Assembly: GCA_023664445.1 (NCBI GenBank) | Contig: JAMPFN010000011.1 | Span: forward strand, 1 to 54,191 | Source of the DNA: Clostridium sp. | Lineage (GTDB): Bacteria; Bacillota; Clostridia; Oscillospirales; Ruminococcaceae | Direction: 5' to 3' | Length of the DNA stretch: 54,191 bases | Shown here: piece after piece, positions 10,401-17,169 of the stretch | Position numbering within the stretch: the stretch's first letter is position 1 | Layout of the letters: every line of letters begins with the position of its first letter | The notes under the pieces: generated by a model | What the model was told of the DNA's origin: nothing | Databases searched by the model: none | Seen by the model: only the letters and a program-made list of their open reading frames with translations | Position numbers and translations under genes: made by a program

Positions 10401-10722
10401 AATAGTGCAGCTGCTTGTTGTCCATAAGCGTTTTTATCGTTTTTTGCATCAGTATAAGCTTTGCGCTGTCGTCTGCGTATTCGCCCGAACGGCTTCCGTA
10501 TTTTTCAAATATTTCCGCCGCAAGCTTTGTAAATGTCGTGGAAAGTATCCTGTTGAAATTTTTGCATCCAAGCTTACTGTAAAGCTTTTTGTCGGAATCA
10601 AACGAAAACTGCTCGGGAACTATAACTATAACGCTTTTGCCCGTATCGGCAGCGGCGTTTATCGTGTCAGACAGCAGAGTGGATTTTCCGCTTCCCGCGC
10701 CTCCGAGAATAAATTTAAGCAA
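7402..10722 (-). CDS. addB: ATP-dependent helicase/nuclease subunit B (AddB)
   Basis: This protein of about 1106 residues is the AddB partner of AddA. The N-terminus carries an intact Walker A (GGAGSGKST). The C-terminal nuclease has VIDYKTG, and an iron-sulfur staple is formed by one Cys in FKYFCRTGL and three in CRYCDYWSVC, as known for AddB. I choose a TTG start at 10722 because AAGGAG at 10736-10731 lies 8 nt upstream; the GTG at 10731 overlaps that ribosome binding site. It is the first gene of the repair operon, behind two hairpins that separate it from the lysozyme gene. Confidence 0.95.
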   Translation of the reverse strand: MLKFILGGAGSGKSTLLSDTINAAADTGKSVIVIVPEQFSFDSDKKLYSKLGCKNFNRILSTTFTKLAAEIFEKYGSRSGEYADDSAKLILMQKTIKTLMDNKQLHYFVKQASRPDFVTDALDIVSELRQSGISADDFTAKMTAEDTTLSDKISDISLIYYAYDKMLADSGLKDSLTDISEAAAISEMNGFFKEKNVFFDEFESFTGDEYQIIEAAISQAENVFISLRIDDKDNNRSGIFDSVKNTWKKFYHIAKKYGVSIETQTLEKPLKYKYHDLEHLNMNIFRNNIKHRKKAENISVIQCAELYEEADFICSEIKRLVREQGYRYSDFSVMSRQLSEYTYIFEAAFEKYDIPYSMDVKKGVMHTSIMQYVSGIIGAISEKNFSSEMIFRYAKTHLCGISLPRVADLENYCFEWDIDGKKWSEPFVSGIDEHPFAEQTRKEIIEPLSKLRQKCVNADCKSICRSVFDFITKQEAQKRIGGIINEFKEQDMVHYAKEFKRIWGIFTDILDTISEIGGEMSISEFAGLFDMMTRHIAYSVPPQTLDGVKISPAETARPNNPKVIFIAGANDGYFPAGIVKTGLLNEKDKLLFEKSGISISRTNEELIADEKLIVYKALTHASERLYITYPLADNSGSHRYPSGILKRISDMFENDITSTAESRGLIYYSSTPKAAYINLIRYFSEGSRETESIRKALENTGDYGARIKYLESASFEKTLFVNDSALMKELYSQRLNLSATAIDEYNTCHFKYFCRTGLRLKSRRKRVIDRIGEGNLTHRCLEVILSSCGTKEEFDNITHEQIKNLTKKCTEEFLNETFGKDAADMPDINASLEAISSNIETLIEHLKTELGQSEFRPAAFELDITNGRNEPVLKTENGIEIYLTGIVDRVDIYENDGKKYLRVIDYKTGHRTFSMASLLYGLNMQMLLYLFSVTGKNGRFSGSQPAGVLYLPSGGAPCNLKRNSKDIVKSHLNDHYKMNGILLDDTAVLNAMENEIKGVFIPAEAVASEDGTQTLLTAKGSSCISSDSFEKLRKYTDETLLKMCDELYRGKIEAVPFVTDDKPPCRYCDYWSVCGNMPIKEYDSPEDDAEDIMMNIIGGENDEKLD

Positions 10723-10743
10723 TACGATCACTCCTTAGAAATC

Positions 10744-10795
10744 AAGGGTACCGCAAAAGCAGTACCCTTCTTCAGAGCCTGTCCGCATAGGCTCT
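10744..10795. repeat. Two adjacent hairpins between GH25 gene and addB
   Basis: AAGGGTAC (10744-10751) pairs with GTACCCTT (10762-10769), and AGAGCCT (10774-10780) pairs with AGGCTCT (10789-10795). Read on the minus strand they follow the lysozyme stop, so they may terminate that transcript, but the following T-run is weak (GATTTCT). The second hairpin's motif (CCTGTCCRCATAGGCTCT) recurs at 47549-47566, so it belongs to a small dispersed repeat. Confidence 0.6.
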
Positions 10796-10797
10796 TA

Positions 10798-11904
10798 TTA
10801 ATATCCATTAAGTTTATTTTTTTTGATTATATCCGGATAGTATTTATAGCTGTAATCAAGGTCTACAGCCGTACTGATCCCGTTTACTTTTCCCGTGTGG
10901 CTGTACTGCCACATTCCGTATTTTCCGGTATATGAAGGCTTTGAAACGTTTATGTGGGCAACCCACACGTCATAATTGCTTTTTACGGTGCTGTTGAATC
11001 TGTCGGTAAACATACTTGAAAAGCTGTATACCGTAACGTAATATTTAAGACTTTCAAGATGATCGCAGAATACCTTTGTTATGTTTGAGAGCTGCGTATT
11101 TGTAAGTCCCATTTGCGACGAATCTTCGATATCGAACGCTACGGGGTAACTAAGCTTATAGCTTTTTATTGTGTTGTAACACGCCTTTGCTTCCATGAGA
11201 GCGTCGGCGGTGTTTAAAGCGTAGCTGTACCAGTATACTCCGCAGTCTATGCCCGCTTTCTGAGCGCCGGCTATATTTGTCTTGAATTTAGCGTCGACCT
11301 GATCGTTTGATTTGCCGTAGCCCGCCTTTATCATAACAAATTTTATACCGGCGTTTTTTACCGATGTCCAGTTTATGTCGCCCTGCCACCTTGAAACGTC
11401 AATGCCTTTGTATGATACGGCTGTTGTGGCTTTGGCAGTAGTTTTCGCTGTGGTTTTTACCGTGGTTTTGGCAGTTGTCTTTTTGGCGGTGGTTTTGGGC
11501 TTTGTCGTCGTCGTGGTTGTTGTGGTGGTAGTAGTAACTGTGGTTGTTACGCCGTATTTTGCCACGATTTTTCTTCGTGATGTCGGTGCGGGTTCGGTAT
11601 CCGGAATTGTCGTAACGGCAGTTACTTTCGCTATTCTCTTGATTTTTTTCCCCTCGGGTTCTGTCGGATCCTGTGTTTCCTCCGCAGGTATAGGGATATC
11701 AAAGGGGATTATGTTTTCCTCCTCGTCAAGCAGAGCGTATGTATCGGTGTCCGGATCGTAGTCCAGTATCGCGGTCGTTCCTTCTGTCGTATCAATGCTG
11801 TCTGTCGAGTCGATCAGGGATTCGGCGCGTACGCTCAAAGTACATGAAAGCATCATGACAAGAGCTGTCAGAGCCGTTATTATTTTCCTGTTTTTCGGCT
11901 TCAT
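10798..11904 (-). CDS. Secreted GH25 lysozyme with Thr-rich linker
   Basis: This 368-residue N-acetylmuramidase-type glycoside hydrolase family 25 protein has an N-terminal signal peptide (basic MKPKNRK, then a hydrophobic stretch ending near VRAES). It has an acidic region, then a long Thr/Lys-rich low-complexity linker, then the GH25 domain starting with GIDVSRWQGDINW and containing the acidic FDIED motif and the terminal VDLDYSY segment. I choose ATG 11904 because GGAGTG lies 7 nt upstream; the longer frame to 11964 has no ribosome binding site. It probably remodels or attacks peptidoglycan outside the cell. The linker resembles those of cell-surface or polysaccharide-degrading proteins in ruminococci. 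Confidence 0.9.
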   Translation of the reverse strand: MKPKNRKIITALTALVMMLSCTLSVRAESLIDSTDSIDTTEGTTAILDYDPDTDTYALLDEEENIIPFDIPIPAEETQDPTEPEGKKIKRIAKVTAVTTIPDTEPAPTSRRKIVAKYGVTTTVTTTTTTTTTTTKPKTTAKKTTAKTTVKTTAKTTAKATTAVSYKGIDVSRWQGDINWTSVKNAGIKFVMIKAGYGKSNDQVDAKFKTNIAGAQKAGIDCGVYWYSYALNTADALMEAKACYNTIKSYKLSYPVAFDIEDSSQMGLTNTQLSNITKVFCDHLESLKYYVTVYSFSSMFTDRFNSTVKSNYDVWVAHINVSKPSYTGKYGMWQYSHTGKVNGISTAVDLDYSYKYYPDIIKKNKLNGY

Positions 11905-11952
11905 CAGTTTCACTCCTTTTTTGATTTTAGAAATTGTTCTACAATAAATATG

Positions 11953-11981
11953 ATTATAACACATAAAATTACAAATTGTAA
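11953..11981 (-). promoter_or_regulatory. Candidate promoter for the GH25 gene
   Basis: On the minus strand a TATAAT (11958-11953) is preceded by TTACAA (11981-11976) with 17 nt between them. The -10 is perfect but the -35 is weak. It lies about 50 nt upstream of the start codon. The rest of the gap to mgtE is AT-rich and contains nothing else I recognise apart from the mgtE promoter. Confidence 0.5.
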
Positions 11982-12073
11982 CCCTTTTTTAATAATATTA
12001 CTGAATTTCTGTTATTTCACCTAAATTAAAACGTTTTAATTATGCAAATATAACAATACTGACAATCAAAATA

Positions 12074-12102
12074 TTGACATGACTTGAAAAATATAGTAAA
12101 AT
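12074..12102 (+). promoter_or_regulatory. Sigma-A type promoter of mgtE
   Basis: TTGACA (12074-12079) and TAAAAT (12097-12102) are separated by 17 nt. The leader to the ATG at 12148 is only about 40 nt. It is too short to hold an M-box magnesium riboswitch, so control by that RNA is unlikely here. Confidence 0.75.
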
Positions 12103-12147
12103 AGATAATTACACAGATTATACGCAATATAAAAAGGGGGAGTACCG

Positions 12148-13482
12148 ATGACAGAAAAACTTGCCGGACTTTTAGCAGAAAAGAATTACGTTAAGATAAA
12201 ATCGATTGTCAAGGATCTCTACCCTGCGGATCTTGCGGCTCTTCTTGAAACGTTAGAGCCGAGAGATATCACGCTGATCTTCAGACTGCTCCCGAAAGAG
12301 CTTGCGGCGGAAACGTTTACTTTTATGGACAGCGACACGCAGATGCATCTCATCAGCGGTTTCAGCGATAAGGAGCTTCGTGAAATGCTCGACGAGATAT
12401 ACGTCGACGATACGGTTGACATTATTGAGGAAATGCCTGCTAATGTTGTAGCAAGAATACTGAAAAACACCGACAGCGAAACGCGCAAGCAAATAAACGA
12501 TATCCTCAATTATCCTGCCGACAGCGCGGGAAGCGTCATGACTACGGAGTACGTCTATCTTCACAAGGAGATGACCATAAGAGAAGCGCTCGACTGGATA
12601 AGAAAGATAGGCGTTGTAAAGGAAACGATCTACACCTGTTACGTTACCGAAGCAAGAAAGCTTATCGGCTTTGTCACGATACTCGATCTTGTAACGGCTG
12701 ACGAAGACGTAAAGATAAAGAGCATAATGGATCAGAATGTTATTTATGTCAATACTCACGAGGACAGGGAGGATGTCGCAAGGAAAATTTCAAAGTATGA
12801 CTTTCTCACTATGCCGGTCGTGGACAACGACTGCCGTATCGTCGGCATCATTACTATAGACGACGTGCTTGACGTTTTGCAGGAGGAAAACGAGGAAGAC
12901 TTCTCGAAAATGGCGGCTATGGCTCCTGCCGAGGACGCCTATTTCAAAACGTCCGTTTTTACCCATGCAAAAAACCGTATCGGCTGGCTGCTTATCCTCA
13001 TGTTTTCTGCTGCGATAACAGGCTCTCTGCTGACTCATTACGAGGAATCGTTTCAAGCGATACCGATACTTGTTTCGTTTATACCGATGCTGATGTCAAC
13101 CGGAGGAAACTGCGGATCTCAAAGCTCAACGACGGTTATCAGAGGTCTTGCTACGGAGGAAATAAAATTCAGGGACTTTTTCAAGGTCGTGTATAAGGAA
13201 TTCCGCATATCGCTCATTGTCAGCGTCATACTCGCTTTGGCGAACGGACTCAGGATATTTATTTTCTATGATCACGATATAAGACTTTCGCTTACGATAT
13301 CGCTTTCAATAATCGGAACGGTAATAATTTCCAAATTTATCGGCTGCATACTTCCGCTGCTTGCGAAACGTGTGAAGCTTGACCCTGCGCTTATGGCGAC
13401 GCCGTTTATCAGCACGATCGTCGATACCTGTTCGATGCTTATCTATTTTACGATAGCGGCAATAGTTTTTCCGCAGTTGTAA
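12148..13482 (+). CDS. mgtE: Magnesium transporter MgtE
   Basis: This 444-residue MgtE-family Mg2+ channel is complete. The N-terminal superhelical domain (about 1-125) is followed by a CBS pair (about 126-250) that senses cytosolic Mg2+, then a plug helix and five membrane segments (about 275-440). The pore signature GGNCGSQSSTTVIRGLA is present, with Cys replacing the usual Ala in GNAGSQ. The start has a strong GGGGGAG ribosome binding site. It is monocistronic: its own promoter lies at 12074 and a hairpin repeat follows the stop. Confidence 0.95.
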   Translation: MTEKLAGLLAEKNYVKIKSIVKDLYPADLAALLETLEPRDITLIFRLLPKELAAETFTFMDSDTQMHLISGFSDKELREMLDEIYVDDTVDIIEEMPANVVARILKNTDSETRKQINDILNYPADSAGSVMTTEYVYLHKEMTIREALDWIRKIGVVKETIYTCYVTEARKLIGFVTILDLVTADEDVKIKSIMDQNVIYVNTHEDREDVARKISKYDFLTMPVVDNDCRIVGIITIDDVLDVLQEENEEDFSKMAAMAPAEDAYFKTSVFTHAKNRIGWLLILMFSAAITGSLLTHYEESFQAIPILVSFIPMLMSTGGNCGSQSSTTVIRGLATEEIKFRDFFKVVYKEFRISLIVSVILALANGLRIFIFYDHDIRLSLTISLSIIGTVIISKFIGCILPLLAKRVKLDPALMATPFISTIVDTCSMLIYFTIAAIVFPQL

Positions 13483-13495
13483 AATTGAGAAGCTT

Positions 13496-13516
13496 ATGGG
13501 GGACAGAGTCCCCCAT
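13496..13516. repeat. GGGGGACAGAGTCCCCC hairpin repeat
   Basis: ATGGGGGAC and GTCCCCCAT form a perfect 9-bp stem around AGA. A near-identical unit lies at 41690-41710, and a degenerate one (GGGGACAGAGTTCC) at 13531-13544. There is no T-tract, so it is a dispersed repeat. It may protect the mgtE mRNA 3' end. Confidence 0.7.
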
Positions 13517-13585
13517 ATGGCAGAAGATCAGGGGACAGAGTTCCTCCATAAATTTCTAAAAAAATAAATTTAGTGAAAAAAAGTC

Positions 13586-13614
13586 TTGACAACAGAGGAA
13601 AAATGATATATAAT
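13586..13614 (+). promoter_or_regulatory. Strong promoter of infC-rpmI-rplT
   Basis: Perfect consensus boxes TTGACA (13586-13591) and TATAAT (13609-13614) with a 17-nt spacer. It drives the ribosomal operon through a leader of about 205 nt. Confidence 0.9.
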
Positions 13615-13620
13615 GATTTA

Positions 13621-13828
13621 GGACTTATCTGAAAACAAAGTAGAATATCAGTTCTCACCACATAGCCTATGATGCGCTTAATGTGGTCAATATGAAAGTG
13701 CCGTGTATTGCAGCGGCAGTTTTATTGGGCGCTGATGACAAATCTGCGCTTATTTTTATGGTATGCGGCATTTTTGGCGTTTACCGTATATGGGTTAAAC
13801 CCGATAAAATGCATGGAGGTGCTTGACT
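13621..13828 (+). promoter_or_regulatory. Structured leader of infC operon, probable L20 leader
   Basis: The roughly 205-nt untranslated leader holds a long-loop stem, ACCACAT (13657-13663) with ATGTGGT (13681-13687). A TGCCG/CGGCA stem follows, and then a GCGC stem running into TTATTTTT, which could be an attenuator. Firmicutes infC-rpmI-rplT operons are known to carry an L20-binding leader that represses by premature termination. Position and architecture fit, but I assign it from context, not from an alignment. Confidence 0.65.
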
Positions 13829-14350
13829 ATTAGCAAACATGAACTGCAGATCAACGAGGAGATCAGAGATAAGGAAATATTGCTGATCGATGTTGACGGA
13901 ACAAAGCTTGGCGTTGTTTCTGCCAGAGATGCTCAGAAGATGGCTTATGATAAGGATCTTGACCTTGTTAAGATCGCTCCGAACGCTAAACCGCCGGTGT
14001 GCAGGATTTTGGACTACGGAAAATACTGTTTTGAACAGGCGAAAAAGGAAAAGGAAGCGAGAAAAAATCAGAAGGTCGTTGAGATCAAGGAAATAAGAAT
14101 GTTTTCTGCGATCGATACTCACGATTTTAATACAAAGGTGAATCAGGCTTTGAAATTCTTGAAAAACGGTGACAAATTAAAGGTTTCCATAAGATTCCGC
14201 AAGCGCGCGATCGCACATCCGCAGCTTGGCGAGGAACTGCTTGAAAAATTCAGAGAAGCATGCGCAGAAGCCGGTGTTGTTGAAAAGCCCGCAAAAATGG
14301 AAGGGCGCAGTATTGTTATGTTCATATCACCGAAGGCATCGAATAAATAA
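13829..14350 (+). CDS. infC: Translation initiation factor IF-3
   Basis: This 173-residue IF-3 binds the 30S subunit, checks the start codon and blocks premature 50S joining. The sequence shows the N-domain, the linker rich in KEKEARKNQK, and the C-domain ending in SPKASNK. The start is read as ATT at 13829: GGAGGT (13815-13820) lies exactly 8 nt upstream, and the resulting SKHELQINEEIR matches the family N-terminus. The in-frame TTG at 13823 would be only 2 nt from the ribosome binding site. An AUU start is known for infC in other bacteria and allows autoregulation, because IF-3 rejects non-canonical starts. Confidence 0.95.
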   Translation: MSKHELQINEEIRDKEILLIDVDGTKLGVVSARDAQKMAYDKDLDLVKIAPNAKPPVCRILDYGKYCFEQAKKEKEARKNQKVVEIKEIRMFSAIDTHDFNTKVNQALKFLKNGDKLKVSIRFRKRAIAHPQLGEELLEKFREACAEAGVVEKPAKMEGRSIVMFISPKASNK

Positions 14351-14364
14351 AGGAGGATACGGTT

Positions 14365-14568
14365 ATGGCAAAGGTTAAGGTTAAAACACATTCGGGCGCA
14401 AAAAAGCGTTTCAAGCTGACTAAAAACGGCAAGGTTAAGTATCAGCACACAAACAAAAGACATAGACTTACTCAGAAGGATACAAAGAGAAAGAGAATCG
14501 CAAGATGCGCAGGCGTTGCAAGCGACGCTAACGCTCCTGTAATCAGAAAATTGGTTCCTTATAAGTAA
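14365..14568 (+). CDS. rpmI: 50S ribosomal protein L35
   Basis: This 67-residue basic protein begins MAKVKVKTHSGAKKRFKLT, the typical L35 N-terminus, and ends in IRKLVPYK. It is a small 50S component. Ribosome binding site AAAGGAGGA precedes the ATG. It is 14 nt after infC and 30 nt before rplT, in the standard operon order. Confidence 0.97.
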   Translation: MAKVKVKTHSGAKKRFKLTKNGKVKYQHTNKRHRLTQKDTKRKRIARCAGVASDANAPVIRKLVPYK

Positions 14569-14598
14569 TATCGAAAATTTAAACGGAGGTATAAGACT

Positions 14599-14952
14599 AT
14601 GGCACGTGTTAAGGGTGCGATGATGACTCGCAAGAGAAGAAATAAAACACTCAAGCTTGCTAAGGGCTACTGGGGCGCTAAGAGCAAGCATTTCAAGATG
14701 GCTAAACAGGCTGTAATGAAATCGGGAAATTACGCTTATGCGGGACGTAAGAAGAAGAAGAGAGATTTCAGACAGCTTTGGATAACAAGAATCAGTGCTG
14801 CGTGCAAGCTTAACGGCATGAATTATTCACAGTTTATGAACGGTGTTAAGAAGTCGGGCATCACTCTCAACCGCAAGATGCTTTCAGAGATTGCTATAAA
14901 CGATCCGGCGGGCTTTACAGCAATTGTTGAAAAGGCAAAAGCCGCCCTTTAA
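14599..14952 (+). CDS. rplT: 50S ribosomal protein L20
   Basis: This 117-residue protein begins [21 protein letters not shown] and is complete. L20 is an early 50S assembly protein and, in Firmicutes, the repressor of its own operon through the leader. The ribosome binding site ACGGAGGT is strong. A perfect intrinsic terminator follows at 14961. Confidence 0.97.
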   Translation: MARVKGAMMTRKRRNKTLKLAKGYWGAKSKHFKMAKQAVMKSGNYAYAGRKKKKRDFRQLWITRISAACKLNGMNYSQFMNGVKKSGITLNRKMLSEIAINDPAGFTAIVEKAKAAL

Positions 14953-14960
14953 TTCAGAAT

Positions 14961-14993
14961 AAAACACGCTCTTTACGCAATAGAGCGTGTTTT
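14961..14993 (+). terminator. Intrinsic terminator after rplT
   Basis: AAAACACGCTCT (14961-14972) pairs perfectly with AGAGCGTGTTTT (14982-14993), giving a 12-bp stem with a 9-nt loop and a short T-run. It closes the infC operon. Confidence 0.9.
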
Positions 14994-15042
14994 CGTTTAG
15001 AATCTGTTTTTGAGCAGCTTTATTGTCGGGAGGAGTGAAAGC

Positions 15043-15852
15043 TTGGATAAATATTATCCTTACGGTGAAATAATAAGATCAAAGGAAAATCCGAAAATAA
15101 AGCTTTATAAAAAGCTTGTGGGTTCAAAAAAAGAAAGATACGCGTATAAGCTTTTTGTCCTTGAGGGCAGCCGCCTGATATCCGACGCTTTGGATTCCGG
15201 AGCGGCAATAAGGCAGATATATCTTGCCGAATCTTCGGCGGAAAAATATCTGCAAAGCTTTGAGAATATCGGCAATGATATTAAAATAAATATAGTTTCC
15301 GATGAGATCGGCAGATACGTTTCCGCAACGGAAAATACTCAGGGAATATTTGCGCAGTGTTCTTTTTCCGATAATACAAAAGCTTCGGGAAAGCTAAGAA
15401 AGGGCGGAAAATACGCCGTTCTTTATAAGCTTCAGGATCCCGGGAACGTAGGAATGATAATAAGAACGGCGGACGCTTTGGGGCTTGACGGAGTTATTTT
15501 GTGCGGAAGCTGCGATATCTATAATCCAAAGACGGTAAGGGCTACTATGGGTTCGATGTTCCGTATACCTGTTTTTAGTGATATTGAGGAAGACGATCTT
15601 TTTACCGCTCTTGACGCGGCTCATATCAGAAGCTGCGCGGCAGTAGTTGGCGGCGATGCTCATGACGTAAAAAGCGTCGGCTTAGGCGGATTCGGAGCGG
15701 TCTTTATCGGCAATGAGGGAAACGGTCTTGAAAGCGGTGTTATTGATAAATGTTCCGATAAAATAACGATAAAAATGAGCGGAAACGCTGAATCTCTTAA
15801 CGCTGCTATGGCAGCCGGAATCATTATGTGGGAGCTGATGAGATGTGAATGA
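15043..15852 (+). CDS. TrmH-family RNA 2'-O-methyltransferase (SpoU)
   Basis: This 269-residue protein has an N-terminal substrate-binding domain of the L30e/L7Ae type and a C-terminal SPOUT knot. Motif 1 is LQDPGNVGMIIRTADALG, motif 2 is FIGNEGNGL and motif 3 is SGNAESLNAAMAAGI; these bind S-adenosylmethionine. It probably methylates ribose in 23S rRNA or tRNA; the exact target cannot be read. I choose TTG 15043 because AGGAG (15031-15035) is 7 nt upstream, while the longer frame from 15010 lacks a ribosome binding site. It overlaps dprA by 8 nt. Confidence 0.88.
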   Translation: MDKYYPYGEIIRSKENPKIKLYKKLVGSKKERYAYKLFVLEGSRLISDALDSGAAIRQIYLAESSAEKYLQSFENIGNDIKINIVSDEIGRYVSATENTQGIFAQCSFSDNTKASGKLRKGGKYAVLYKLQDPGNVGMIIRTADALGLDGVILCGSCDIYNPKTVRATMGSMFRIPVFSDIEEDDLFTALDAAHIRSCAAVVGGDAHDVKSVGLGGFGAVFIGNEGNGLESGVIDKCSDKITIKMSGNAESLNAAMAAGIIMWELMRCE

Positions 15853-17098
15853 CAACAGGCGCTATTGGCTATGGTTTGCGATGGCTCTTCATCACGGAAA
15901 CGAAAGAATATGGCAGATGATAAGCCCGTTTGGCGACGTCAAAACGGCTTATGAAGCCGTTTGCGGCGGAGAACATCCTTCGCTCAGCGAAAGTGAAAGG
16001 AACGCTTTTAAAACAACGCATATAGAACAGTGCGACAGTATTATCGAATACTGTGAAAATAAAGGGTATTATATTTTGACGTTTGAGGATAAAAAATATC
16101 CTGCGCTTCTTAAAAATATTTATAATCCTCCTGCCGTACTGTTTTGTATGGGTGATCTTGACGGTTTTAATGAACATCCCGCCGTATCGTGCGTTGGGAC
16201 GAGAAAGCCTTCCGCATACAGCCTTGAGGTTACGGAAAAGATATGCGCGGAACTTGCAAGAAGAGAATTTACTATCGTGAGCGGTTTTGCGCTTGGGCTT
16301 GATTCCGCGTCGCATATCGGCGCGCTTAAAGCCGGCGGAAGAACGGCGGCCGTTTTAGCGTGCGGACTCGATTATGATTATCCAAAGGAAAATGCGAAGT
16401 ATAAAAGCCTTGTGGCGCAGAAGGGGCTTGTCATAACTGAATATTTTCCGGGAACGCGTCCCGATAAAATGCATTTTCAGACAAGAAACCGTATAATATC
16501 GGGTCTTACTTTCGGTACGATAGTGTTTGAAGCCGATGAGAAAAGCGGTTCGCTTATTACGGCGGAGCATGCGTCCGAACAGGGAAGAACGGTATTTTGC
16601 ATTCCTCCTGCGGATATATTTGACAAAAGGTATCGAGGTGTGATAAAATATCTGCGTGACGGAGCTGTTCCGGTATTCAGTCATTTAGACGTGCTTTATG
16701 ATTATTATACGTCAAGCTTTTTCAGAATGTCGGGCGAATCGTTCGGTATTCCGGAGATCGTTTCCGAGGACGGCGATATTCCGAAAAGGGACAGCAGAAC
16801 AGCCGTAAAACGGAAGAAAAAATCCGGTTCAAGGGCGGAAAAGGTCAAAGAAACCGCCGCTTTGAAAGATGAACATACCGACGAGGAATGGAACAGTATG
16901 CTTGAAGATATGAACGACGATCAGCTTGCCGTTGTAAAAAGCCTCGAGGACGGCGAGCTTCTGACCGATGAGATAATCGAACGTTCGGGCGTAAGCCCCA
17001 TGAATATCCTTGCAATACTGACAGAGCTTGAAATAATGGGCGCGGTAAAGCTTTGTAACGGAAAGAAGTACGGGCTTGCAAAAGATGATATAAAATAG
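15845..17098 (+). CDS. dprA: DNA-processing protein DprA
   Basis: This 417-residue DprA/Smf protein loads RecA on incoming single-stranded DNA during transformation. It has an N-terminal helical domain, the Rossmann-like core with SCVGTRKPSAYS, SGFALGLDSASHIGAL and LACGLDYDYP, a charged linker (about 315-350), and a C-terminal winged helix (about 360-415). The GTG start overlaps the preceding stop. The usual neighbour topA follows, as in many Firmicutes. Competence in this organism is not shown by this gene alone. Confidence 0.95.
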   Translation: MNDNRRYWLWFAMALHHGNERIWQMISPFGDVKTAYEAVCGGEHPSLSESERNAFKTTHIEQCDSIIEYCENKGYYILTFEDKKYPALLKNIYNPPAVLFCMGDLDGFNEHPAVSCVGTRKPSAYSLEVTEKICAELARREFTIVSGFALGLDSASHIGALKAGGRTAAVLACGLDYDYPKENAKYKSLVAQKGLVITEYFPGTRPDKMHFQTRNRIISGLTFGTIVFEADEKSGSLITAEHASEQGRTVFCIPPADIFDKRYRGVIKYLRDGAVPVFSHLDVLYDYYTSSFFRMSGESFGIPEIVSEDGDIPKRDSRTAVKRKKKSGSRAEKVKETAALKDEHTDEEWNSMLEDMNDDQLAVVKSLEDGELLTDEIIERSGVSPMNILAILTELEIMGAVKLCNGKKYGLAKDDIK

Positions 17099-17169
17099 CC
17101 GTTTTACAGACAATAATTATAGTGAAAGGAGAGATTTTCGCTTTTGAAGAGCGGAAATAGTTGATATAT

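Noticed and set aside
11375..11761. Val-rich 128-residue frame opposite the lysozyme
   Set aside because: It is the antisense reading of the Thr-rich linker codons.
12103..12147. M-box riboswitch before mgtE
   Set aside because: The leader is only about 45 nt, too short for an M-box.
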